Assembly (NCBI RefSeq): GCF_963676685.1
Contig: NC_092354.1
Span: 15,692,746 to 15,756,745, forward strand
Source of the DNA: Mytilus edulis
Lineage: Eukaryota; Mollusca; Bivalvia; Mytilida; Mytilidae
Length of the DNA stretch: 64,000 nt
Reading direction: 5' to 3'
Below are positions 21,611 to 31,663 of the stretch, in pieces. The notes beneath the pieces are model-generated. The model saw nothing but the letters and a program-made list of their open reading frames with translations, searched no databases and had not been told where the DNA came from. The translations under genes and the position numbers were made by a program. Every line of letters begins with the position of its first letter. Position 1 is the first letter of the stretch.

Positions 21611-24424
21611 TTATTCTATGTAATCAATAGGTGTAACTTTCTTCAGGCGGATTAGACGATTGCCATCATTTAAAATGGTTATGGGGCTACTTTTGCCTTT
21701 TCCAACTACGTGCTTTACTAATTTGCAACATTTCAGCGAGCATGGTCTTAAAATGCACTCCTGGTCAGCACTTTTATTAGTTTTAATGGTAACAGTCATG
21801 TTTGAATTTGGTGGAACTGTGATGGTTCGTTTTATGCAAACTGGCTGAGTTAAAATCTCGTTTCCACTATTAACAAATGGCGCATTTATCACTTTATTGT
21901 TGATGGTATTTGTGGGAGAACTCAGGTTTATCACTGCGATCAGTGTGTCCAAAATAACTATCCTAAGTATAACATCGTCTGTTAATGGCTCTTTGCACAC
22001 ATCCCATTATATGTTTACTCTATTAATGTCGAGAGTTGTTCCTTTTAATCTTCCCAATAACAAGCTGTTAACCCAAAACACGTAGCGTTACGTTCTCCAA
22101 TTCTCCATTTTCTACCGGAATTAATTTCTCATTTACTAATGTTATCATTGCAGCAGTGTCCACAATCATGCTCACATTCTTGTCATGTATAGTACCTCGT
22201 ACTACTAAGCTCTTTCAAAGGGTTCGTCTGATGATAATATTGAACGAGGCAGTGGGGCTCTGTTCGATTTTGTGATAAGATGATGTTTCATGGCCAATAG
22301 ACTTTGGAATCTGAGTTTTCCTACTGGCCCCATCATTTGCTCCATTGTTGGGGTTACACTTTGATTTGCTCCGTATCCTGGTGAAGGTTACCGTTTTCTG
22401 AAATATTCGGGATTTCTGGAGTTTGTCCGTGGAGATGCTAACCGTTGTCTTTAGGGACTATATGATCTCTAGCTTAGTGGGGGTGTTGCTGATCGATAGG
22501 CATTAAGCTTGGGTGTACTTCTATCTGCCGATTTACCGCGATTGTATTGCTCAAGAGATCTTCCACGTTTATATTGATCAGGTGATTTTCCATTGAACTG
22601 GTTATCTTCCATGATTTTTTTATCAGAAGAACCGAGATTATATTGGTCGGCCAATCCAAAGTTACGCTGATTAGTTGAAAGCATAACATCAGCTAGTTTT
22701 GTGACAATTTGTATGAGGTTATGCAACTCATAATCCAAAGGACTGCTCATATTTTCTTTATCGGTCGGTGATACTGCGCCATCACCAAAATAGAATTGTC
22801 GATGGTCATAATTGGCACTTTTTTATCCATATATCGCCATCTGGTTTGCTTTTGAGGTTTTCAATTGTTTTAACGCCTTGTTGGATGTTTCTGGGTACCT
22901 CTCTATAACATGCCTTGAAGAGTCTTTGTCTTTACATCCTCGACGGAATGTTTTGGTTCCAATCTGGTTTGATCGTCTTTCTTGCTGAAGTGCTGATCCA
23001 AATGATTGCTATTTTAAGGCCTTGGAATCATCATCTGTGTTTAATATGCGAGTGTACTCAAAGCCAACATCGGCCTGGCAATCTGGGGCCTACACACATT
23101 TTTCCTGATTTCCCATTGTCATCTACCGGCAGTTCATTCAAACTGGTAAATGAACGCCTACTAAGTGATGGATCCTCTATAATTGAGTTTTTGCATTTTT
23201 GGCAGCTGTGGGCTTCGGCTCCGGTCCCCTGCACACAGATGTTCTTGCCATCGGGTATATTCTCTCTTCAGTGAAGAGTCTGAAGAAGAGGTATGGTCAC
23301 ACTCTTTTTCTTTCCTCTGCCCTGTCTTGGATCGGTAAATGAAGAAGTCAAATTGCTGTTATGGGAAGCATATCAGAGCTCCAGAAGCGGACGAAGTTGT
23401 CATAATTGGAGCGATAAATGTGGAATTTGCCATTGACCCGACAGGGATGATATCGTAAGTAGGCACTGCATTCAGCATTGGAGAAACTTGATAGAATCCA
23501 CTTGCAGCCAATTGTTTTTGTAATGGTGTGCTGATCTGAACCAAATATTATTGACTCATCGTAGATGGTTAGTGTGCGTAAGAAGACACATAAGCTTTTT
23601 GCTGGTATCCTTGATTAGTACTAGAGTTTTATAGTATGTTCTCAAATTGAAATTGTTGTTGAATAATTTGAACTGTCTCATGCAGGGCCAAGGGCCCTGA
23701 CATAGGACGTTTTACTTAAGGTGAAGACACCTTCAACATAGTTGGCGCGGTTTATGATTCATGCGAACTACAATTGGGGAAAGACCCACGGCATGGATTT
23801 TGTTGTGCACTTTTGGTAAACTTGAGTTATACTGGCTAAGGTCAAATTTTGGCTTAGATGATGTGTCCATTGCAGAAATATTAACTTCTTTATTTCGATT
23901 GTCCACTGATTCATTTACAACAGATGCCAATTGTTTGAAGGTACCCTGCTGTTCAAATGCACTTTTAAATAGAACTGTGTCTCCTTCCTCAGTTGTTGTC
24001 AGCTTGTCCATCGTCTCACCACAACATTGAATATCTTATTGGTCTGATCATTAATTCCGCCAAGCAATTATTACTAGCCTTGTGGTCTATCCTGTCTTCA
24101 AACTGCTGAAGTTGCTGAGATATTGCTTTCATCTGTTTGTTATTAATATTCATTGCCTCTTTCTGTTCAGCTTGAAACGTAGTGAGACCAACACATATTT
24201 TATATATTCGCGCTTTGCTCTGTTTTATATCGTGTTAAATCTCAGCTGTTCTTTGAGCATTTGATTTTCTATCTGTAAAATATTCTTGGAACAATTGTTA
24301 AATAGTAATTTCTGAGCTGTCCTCTGTTAAAGCGTCATCAGCTGTGGGTTTCTCCATATCCCCAAGTGATTCAGTTTCTGCCATTTCAATGTTCTTGTCC
24401 GTGTTGTCTTCAATTCCTGCCATT
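21611..24424 (-). pseudogene. Decayed LTR-retrotransposon-like gag-protease region
   Basis: Several minus-strand open pieces are separated by stops and frameshifts. From 24424 an ATG starts a short acidic piece (MAGIEDNTDKNIEMAETES...). A polar Gln/Asn/Ser-rich piece is at 22469-22750. At about 22085-22200 an aspartic protease flap-like segment reads VSMIVDTAAMITLVN, where DTAA stands for the usual DTGA/DSGA catalytic triad. The next piece (21611-22000) reads TDDVILRIVILDTLIAVINL and then ITVPPNSNMTVTI, as expected after a retroelement protease. No reverse transcriptase or long terminal repeat was recognised. It is old and non-functional. Confidence 0.55.
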
Positions 24425-24569
24425 TCACTGATATGTGTTTAACTGATTCTCAATTCACAGTTTAATGTCTCAAATTGCAAAATATTGCGAGCCAAGAGAT
24501 AAGATAGGCACTGAATAATATCTTAAGGCAGATAAATCCCAAATCACAGCTTTTATGTGTGACCACAAT

Positions 24570-24620
24570 GCAGCTTTTTATGAAAGCTACTACTGCAGCT
24601 TTTTATGAAAGCTACTACTT
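24570..24620. repeat. 25-bp direct tandem duplication
   Basis: 'gcagctttttatgaaagcta' plus 'ctact' is repeated twice, head to tail. Confidence 0.8.
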
Positions 24621-25057
24621 TGTGTATGAAATGACAAGCAAGGCAAAATCAGAAAGGACAGAACTGGGACAGATACCAAATGACACTATACATCAAGAAA
24701 ATGCTTATATTCAGGTCAATTCTCAATAATGAATATTTGCTTATTTTACAAGGCGGCCATTTTGAAAATAGCCGCCATTTTGTATTTTAAAAATAGATCA
24801 AAACAAAATCTTGCTAAGTACACCAAGTCATTCAAATATGTTGATTTTTGTGCACCCAGCATCAAATCCACTGTGGTTTGTGCAATACTGGAAAATATTT
24901 TAGAACGTACGGCAGCCATCTTGAAATAAGCCGCCATATTGAATTTTGAGGGTGGGTCCATAGCTAATATTGATAAGTACACAAAAATGTACCATCATGC
25001 AAAAATTGGTGCTTTCCTCATTTTTTGAGCAATTTTTTCACCGATCGGCCGGACTAT

Positions 25058-25120
25058 AAGGGACTTTCCGTTTTGAATTTTCGGAGTTCAGTATTTTTGT
25101 GATTTTACTTCATACTTAAC
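25058..25120 (+). repeat. Retroelement tail (family E), right piece
   Basis: 'agggactttccgttttgaat' and 'gttcagtatttttgtgattt' continue the tail interrupted at 21005. Confidence 0.7.
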
Positions 25121-25249
25121 CCAATAACATGTTTACCGCTACATTAGTTTTTAAAGTGGAATGCGATAGCAGGAAAAAGTATAAGCACAAAGACCGAAAT
25201 CCATTGGTTATTATTTAAAACTAACACAAAGGTCCCTGATTCGACCTTT

Positions 25250-25470
25250 GACTGATTATTTGTCTCTCCCTTGACACCATTTGCGAGTATGATCTTAAGA
25301 AACGAGGATAGTCCGTCGGAAAGGGACGCTAAATGGCTGACCCGTGTTAAGAGAAAGACATATATCTTGCACGTAAAAGACACCCTTGAAGATTCAGAAA
25401 AAGAGCAGCCTTATGTCGTTACAAGGAAGCACTCGCACCTGCAAAGTGGAAAGGGATTAATATAAGTGGC
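25250..25470 (+). repeat. Dispersed repeat ('gggacgctaaatggctgacc')
   Basis: 'acccgtgttaagagaaagac', 'ttgcacgtaaaagacaccct' and 'agcactcgcacctgcaaagt' ending 'gattaatataagtggcaata' match a repeat I associate with mussel genomes. The 64-codon frame across it is not considered a gene. Confidence 0.5.
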
Positions 25471-25517
25471 AATAATTATGTATAAACTAGTTAAACAAAA
25501 ACTATTCATCATTGTAG

Positions 25518-25640
25518 ATGGTAAAATGCCATGGTATCTGAAGTTATCTTGGGTTTTGTTCAATACCAGTCATACAGCTGCGTTTTGTATCACACCTGTT
25601 TATTACCTAGCAGCAAGTCTCTTTGATGATATGGAAGTAT
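25518..25640 (+). CDS. Rolling-stone-like gene, internal exon
   Basis: Acceptor CATTGTAG (AG 25516-25517) and donor GTAAGT at 25641. It enters with two bases completing a codon and leaves one base. A near-copy of its 3' end, donor included, lies at about 25702-25772. Confidence 0.7.
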
Positions 25641-27981
25641 GTAAGTATCTATGAAAGGAGCTTTCCTGTGTTATTCAATGATAGTTGACATTAGTCTTTC
25701 TGATGATATGGACGTATGTAAATATCTATGAAAGTAGCTTTCCTGTGTTATTCAATGATAGTTGACATTATTAGTCAATAGATATAAGAAGATGTGTTAT
25801 GAGTACCAATGAGACAACTCTCCATCCAAGTCACAATTTATAAAAGTAAACCATTATATGTCAAGGTAAGGTCTTCAACACGGAGGCTTGGCTCACACCG
25901 AACAGCAAGCTATAAAGGTCCCCATGAAAATACTAGTGTAAAACCATTCAAAAGTGAAACAACGGTCTAATCTATATAAAAAACGAGAAACGAGAAACAC
26001 TTATAAACCACATCAACAAACGACAACTACTGATCATCAGATTCATGACTTAGGAAAGATGCACACAATTTCAGCGGGTTTAAACGTTTTAATGTTACCA
26101 AACCTTCACCCTTATCTGAAACAAAAGTGTAACATCACAACATAGAAAGACACACTATAAAATATCAATTGGAATGGCTTAACCCGATCAAAAGATGTAT
26201 AACACAAATAAACATACACTTAATGAACTCATTTGATCTGTGATACAATGTTAAATACAAAGTTAATAAAAATAAGGAAAGAATAATTAAAGTAAAAGTA
26301 TTATACCACTGTGAAAGGATAATCAGTTTCAGAAAACAAAACCATCGACTTTGAAAAAAATTACGCCATTTGAAATATCAATAGTATACACAGTTAAATA
26401 AAAATTATTTTGTCGTTAAGAAAACTTCTTCTGTCAGTATAACCTTCCGTTTAGGAACACCAATCAATTTCTTGTATATCAATTAAACTATACTTAAACT
26501 TGGAACATGTGGGGTGAATATCAACAATAAACTATAAAATTGGTGCTAGCTAAAACTTCGTGTTCTCCATGTACAGGTGCCGGAAGTATGATGTATATAC
26601 AGTTTTAAAGGAGAAAGGAAAGGAAGCTATTTATTGATGTTTTGAATCCCTTTTTAAAGGATTCCGTTGTAAATAGAAGCTGGTAGATTGAATTGCTAAG
26701 CATTCCTTATTAGCCAAACGTTAGAAAAAAATAATGTCATGCTATTTGTTAGTCTTTGGTTTTATATGTTGCGTTTTGTGTACTGTTGTTTGTTGTTGTT
26801 TTTATTTTAAGCTATTGAGTTGTCTATTTAATTTCGTCTTGCGAGTTTGAATGTTCCTTTAGTATCCCTTGCCTCTATTGTCAAATAAACTGCTTTTGAC
26901 GAAATATCACATTAAATAACTATATTGTTATTTTGATCACTCTGATATTTTCTCATGTTATTATAATTCATGTAATGTTGCCAATTCTAAAGTGTCTATC
27001 TATCTCACAATCAAGCCGTGGTGGGAATTTGACAAACAAAAAAACCACTTTAGTTGACATTATTCATTTTTAGAAATGTATAATGTTGCATGAATATAAC
27101 ACTCGGTTCCTTTTCCTGTTCTAGTATGTCAAAATATGATTGTTTAACATACAATAGAAATTAATTATTAAGTGGAGCTTACTCTGTAATTTGTAATTTT
27201 CTATCTGTTAATTCAAGATGCAATTGGTTGAAGTGCACTAGAAATTAACAATTAGGGGCAGCTAACTCCGTAATTTCCTATCATTCTTACCATGCAATCT
27301 ACAGATTTCTCGAACTACCACACATGCAGAAACGAAATAACTTACATTTCATACTGAAAATTGGGATGACTTCAAAATAGGATGGATATCATGATTAGGT
27401 CAGCGGCTTTTTCGATTTTTGATATTTTTCTAAATTGAATGGATCTTTAAAAGAGTGGCATTTAAGATCACATTTTTTATTTTTATTTTTCAGCTTTTAC
27501 TCCATCAAATATCGAGTTACATGCAATAAATTCCGTATACGTCATTTTAAAAATGTTTGTGTGTGCAAAAGAAATTCGTCTATCCCATGTAACTTATACA
27601 ATGATCTTTGGAGCTATATATGCAATATTTTCACTTATTTACCAACTTGGATTTGATAATGATCCTATTTATCCACCATTAGATTGGAAAGACACAGCGA
27701 AGACTTCAGTACTAGTAACCTTAGGTATTGCCATTGCTGTGCCATTTATAAACATGTTCATTTTCGGACTGTACAAACTTCGCATCTGGTGTCGAGATCT
27801 CTGTGAAAACTACTACGAAGGCAACAATTGCTTTCATGAATCCAGAATATGTTGTGATGGACCAAGAATGTGTTGCATGGGATCCAAAGTTATTTCAAAC
27901 ACAAACATAAATGGTGGAAGCATTGTAACAAACACAACCAGAAATAACAGGACGAGGGATTCAGCAGTTGAAGATGTTTAA
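25518..27981 (+). CDS. Rolling-stone-like four-helix membrane protein, 3' half
   Basis: Two exons, 25518-25640 and 27494-27981, encode about 200 C-terminal residues. The first carries PWYLKLSWVLFNTSHTAAFC plus a second hydrophobic stretch. The second carries ELHAINSVYVILKMFV, then HVTYTMIFGAIYAIFSLIYQ, the family motif PIYPPLDWKD and a last helix around VTLGIAIAVPFINMF. Four transmembrane segments, 'NS' in helix 2 and the Y-P-x-L-D-W motif are as in rolling-stone proteins (a multipass plasma membrane family first linked to fly myoblast fusion). Phases join (1+2 bases, Ser). After the last helix comes a Cys-rich cytosolic-type stretch (CRDLC, CFHES, CC, CC) and a polar tail, with TAA at 27979-27981. 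The N-terminal exons were not found. Confidence 0.72.
25621..25775 (+). repeat. Tandem duplication across an exon-intron border, ~80-bp unit
   Basis: 'gatgatatggaagtatgtaa' at 25626 recurs as 'gatgatatggacgtatgtaa' near 25707. Both are followed by 'gctttcctgtgttattcaat' and 'gatagttgacatta'. The second copy has GTAAAT in place of the GTAAGT donor. Confidence 0.85.
25785..26170 (+). repeat. Dispersed repeat (family C/H), copy 1
   Basis: 'atataagaagatgtgttatg', 'caactctccatccaagtcac', 'cgaacagcaagctataaagg', 'caccttatctga'-type end and 'aacatagaaagacacactat'. The same order occurs at 39075-39475, 43668-44005 and, reversed, 48005-48345. Confidence 0.8.
26735..26890 (+). mobile_element. Retroelement 3' tail (family A), diverged
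   Basis: 'tgttagtctttggttttata', 'gtgtactgttgtttgttgtt' and 'gtttgaatgttcctttagta' give the family A end with many changes, inside the last intron of the rolling-stone-like gene. Confidence 0.5.
27494..27981 (+). CDS. Rolling-stone-like gene, terminal coding exon
   Basis: Acceptor TTTTATTTTTCAG (AG 27492-27493). It codes for 162 residues including three membrane helices and the Cys-rich tail. The first in-frame ATG (27553) lies inside helix 2 and is not the protein start. Confidence 0.75.
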
Positions 27982-28253
27982 AGAAAGTTCTCTGGAACAT
28001 TTTACATGAAGATGGCATGACCATTATGTTTTCATGACGTGTTTATTTAGTTGATTAATCTTTAAGAATCATGTAGGACAAAATCTAAAACTGTACTGAA
28101 AGTCTACTTTTTTATGACTTTTTTAGAGACACATATTCTTTTTCTTAAAACATGAAATAGATTATACCTTATTTATCAACTTTTCATATTATAACAACTC
28201 TTTATTTAGAAAGTATTTTTTTGTGTTTAAATGTGAATTCTTGGTCAAAGAAC

Positions 28254-28259
28254 AATAAA
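28254..28259 (+). terminator. Poly(A) signal of the rolling-stone-like gene
   Basis: AATAAA 273 nt after the stop codon. Confidence 0.55.
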
Positions 28260-28924
28260 AGGACTATTTCAGTAACATTATGCATATAATTTTGGCTCGT
28301 TGAAACGTATTTGAAAATCGAAAACTTGATCTTTTTAAATTTTTCAAAATATGTTACATATATATAAATCACCATACTGCCTTCAACATTAAGCAAACCA
28401 TTGCTCATATCAAGATTTAATTGTCCTCTACTTTACAAAATAAAAATAAACAGTACCAACAAAAAACAAATATACTATAGCAAATGACGACCATATTATA
28501 CGCATCTGAACTGTAACAGACACGCACAGTTTGATGCTGGTCTTTTCATGTTTGCATGTGTCAAATAAAAATTAAGCATTACGACATAAGAAGATGCTAT
28601 AGTATTGAATCGATGCAAAGAACACCACACCAAAGACCCAGAAGTACATGTTTAACAGTACTCGCATGCACTAATAAGTAGTTCAAAACCAATAACAACT
28701 AAGGTAAAAACCGATAACAACTAAAAAAATGACGCATCAACGAAAAATCGGTTCATACCCAGTGGATTTAGTATACAGACGTTATACGTGTTATAAACAA
28801 TCTATACATTTTGTAAAGACATGACTATGTATAAGAATAGCATGTCTTTTTGACTTTTTGCAACGTTTTATTACACACAATTAAGAATTAGTTAACATTG
28901 AGAAGTATTTACAGATAAAATGTA

Positions 28925-29193
28925 GGGGTCTCGGATGCCGAGTGGTCTAAGTAGTTACTACTACAATCACTACAACACTGATGATGTGAGTTCACACCCT
29001 GCTCTTGTGGGTGCACTCGACTTCAAGCTGAATTGACTAGGATTGTCTGATTTCCTATCGAAATTCTGTGGTTTTCTCCGGGTACTAGGGCCTCCTCCAC
29101 CAATAAAAACTGGCAGTCACGAAATAGCCCAAAAGCGGTGCTTGAAATTGGTGTTAAAACCACAATCATTCAAATCAAATCAAATCAAATCTC
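28925..29193 (+). mobile_element. tRNA-derived SINE with 10-bp target duplication
   Basis: The head resembles a type II tRNA: box A-like 'tgccgagtgg' and box B-like 'gagttcacaccct' about 50 nt later, the second degenerate. The body contains 'ttctccgggtactagggcct' and 'ctggcagtcacgaaatagcc'. It ends in an AAATC-type tail repeated about five times. Direct ATAAAATGTA copies at 28915-28924 and 29194-29203 mark the insertion. Confidence 0.88.
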
Positions 29194-30290
29194 ATAAAAT
29201 GTATAAAAGAAGATGTGGTATGATTTCCAGAGAATAACCTTTCTACAAGAGACCAATTGATTTTTTTTATAAGATCTATAAGCAAAAATAATATCAAAGA
29301 TATAAATATCTAAGTATGATCGGGGTCTAAATTAAAGAACTAAATATAGAAAGTTTGGTATTTAAAAAAAGACAATTAGACAGTAGAACTAAACGAATAA
29401 ATATGAGAAGAGAGTTATAATTTGCTTTACAATAAGAAAAATAAAAAAGAGTTACTGGACTTGATCTTTTAGAATAATTTGATTAGTAACCTTCCCTTAA
29501 ATGATTAAAAGAGGGGAAAGTTGAATCAAACAAACCATTAGTTCGTATTTGTGAAAAATAGTTATAATAAGATAAAACACATGTTTTTCTACGGTAAAAT
29601 AAAACAACTTACAAGTAAGTTACATTCTATTCTCACACATTGTTGTCAATATAATGGAACTCCATGAGACTTTCAGTTAAATGAGAGGCTAAGGTAGTAA
29701 TATTTTGTTCCCTGTATTCTTTAAACTAGTCTCCATGCTATTTGTTATTTCTTCAATCAATTTCTTTTCTGTATACACCCTTTTAAAGCGGTCGTAATTT
29801 ATACATCTAACGACATGCTCAGTTACCTGAACGAGAAGACTTTTGGAAACAAAAACATCAAGGTGGTTAACAGATGATTGGGTTCGACTAGAAATTGCAT
29901 GCTTTCAAAGGAATCGAGAGCGATAAACTATCAAAACAATGGCAAAATAAGAAAATCAAGCATTTCTCACCTTATTCAACTAGTTAAGCAGCAATTGCTT
30001 TATCTATCAAAATATAGATGCTAAAAATTCGGAAGTTATTGCGTGCATTTATAATTTCAAGAATGGAAAAAACGCATCTGTTGATATGTATATCTCAGTT
30101 GGAATATCCACCCACGAAATCGCAATTATTTGTACTAGTAAAACATAATTATTTCCGAATTTTTGCAGTTCTAGTTTTTGATTTTATAAAACCTACATAT
30201 AATCAAAGCTTACAAGAATAACAACATTTTTTGTTAAAAAATGTTCTTAATGCAGTCGATACAATAAAGTTTAAAAAAAAATGAAAACAA
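29194..30290. other. Intergenic, repeat remnants only
   Basis: A short 'aagaagatgtggtatgattt' repeat start at 29206 and a family E scrap ('tgttgtcaatataatggaac', 29640-29690). No exon recognised. Confidence 0.45.
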
Positions 30291-31180
30291 CACGTTATTA
30301 ATTTCTTGCGTCCGAAGCGCTTTTTTGGATTTACCTTCATCAGGAACGCTCAAAGCCTAATATTTGAAATCCAAAGATGTATAAGTACCGAAACCGCAGA
30401 AGAGCTATATGTCAAAAATACTTAAAAATAAATAGCCAAAATCATCTAAAGCCAACTTTGTCTGAGGGAATTGAAACCTTAGTTTCTTAATAATTTCTAA
30501 AGGAGTAGGTCCGGTAAGGACTCATTTTGGCCTCAAATTTCAGTTTCATCTGAAGAAAGATTTTGACCACTTTTTAAACACTTAAGTGTCTATTTCACTT
30601 GATTCAATTAGTTTATGTGAAAGATTTTAACTGATTAAGTCATTAAAAACGATCCAATTAAAGCTCAAATATGAAAATATCTCAAATATGCCAAAAAACG
30701 TCACTTTTCAGATTGTTTTTGTCAAAAATGAAAGTGGCCGCATCCGTGTTCATCCACAACCTTTATATATGTTATGTATTATCATAAAATACAGCTTACA
30801 TTGCAATATTAAGGATGAACACGAATGCGGCCACTTTCGTTTTACACGGAAACCGTCTAAAATTTAAGTAAAATGATAGAATTTTGAAGATTTCAGTAAT
30901 TTAGCATGACTTAATGGTGCTACAACCCGATACATGTGCATTGTATTGTCAAAAACAGTCCATATTTATGTAGCAGAAGCATTCAACTGTCCAATAAATA
31001 ACTAAAAGTTTACATTTTTACAATTTTGTAAAACTGTTATATTTTTGGGCCAAAAAGGGGCCTTACCGGACCTACTCCTTTATAAACGGATAATTTCAGT
31101 ACAGTTTGTTAAATCATGTCAGTACCGGAATACTGACTACTGAGCTGATGTAGTGGTATGTCAAGTTGATAGGGTTTACT
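30290..31180. repeat. Older repeat split by a MITE
   Basis: 'cttgcgtccgaagcgctttt', 'ttcatcaggaacgctcaaag' and 'gaaaccttagtttcttaata' precede the MITE at 30500; 'cggataatttcagtacagtt' and 'gaatactgactactgagctg' follow it. The two halves form one interrupted unit related to family F. Confidence 0.55.
30500..31080. mobile_element. MITE, 581 bp, TA target duplication
   Basis: Ends AAGGAGTAGGTCCGGTAAGG and its exact inverted copy at 31061-31080, with TA at 30498-30499 and 31081-31082. A second, internal inverted pair sits at about 30728-30754 ('gaaagtggccgcatccgtgt') and 30813-30840. No coding potential. Confidence 0.85.
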
Positions 31181-31605
31181 ACTTCAGATCTACACTTTAT
31201 TTTGTATGTTATTAAATTATGGTACTTAACAACAATTTAACATACTTATACGTCTTGGTATTTATGTTAAATATTCATCTCGATTAAATGTTATAACAAT
31301 GTCTGTTCAACTTGTATTCAAGCAACTGGTTTACTGCAAAACATACCTATTGAGGGTAACTAGACTTCTACAGGAATAAGTCGATTTCTTCGATTGTTTC
31401 CTTTATGTAAATCAAATAACAAAGGATACTATATCTTTTTAAATTGCAACATAAACATACCTTCCCTCAGGTCGATCTACCCAATATTACAAACTTTAAA
31501 ATGATATAAACTAGTCTACCCGATAACCATAAATCTTTTGTTAAAAGGTAGACAACATTAATTTATAAGGAAGTATTTTGTTTAAGAAAAGTGGAGGTTT
31601 GGAAT

Positions 31606-31663
31606 ATGAAATACCCATGGATCTATATATTCCTACAAAGCATTTACTTAATCTGCAATATAG
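31606..31663 (+). CDS. ADAM10-like exon 1: signal peptide
   Basis: ATG at 31606; [19 protein letters not shown], a hydrophobic secretion signal, leaving 1 base. Donor GTAAAT at 31664. Confidence 0.7.

Larger units (their letters stand above)
21006..25057. mobile_element. 4.05-kb element with ~160-bp terminal inverted repeats
   Basis: The left end ATAGTCCGGCCGATTGGTG and the right end (reverse complement ATAGTCCGGCCGATCGGTG) start imperfect inverted repeats of about 160-175 bp. They share 'atgaggaaagca', 'agctatggaccca' and 'caatatggc.gc' in order. The element splits a family E tail, which proves insertion. Its interior holds a decayed gag-protease region on the minus strand and, at the right, AAAATGGC.GCC motifs. 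Whether the coding region belongs to the element or was inserted later is open. The target duplication is at most 1-3 bp (A or TA). Confidence 0.75.

Noticed and set aside
25271-25465. 64-codon frame just upstream of the rolling-stone-like exon
   Set aside because: It lies on a dispersed repeat and its residues do not match the N-terminal half of that family.
28925-29010. Possible functional tRNA gene
   Set aside because: Box B is degenerate and the unit continues into a SINE body with an AAATC tail and target duplications.
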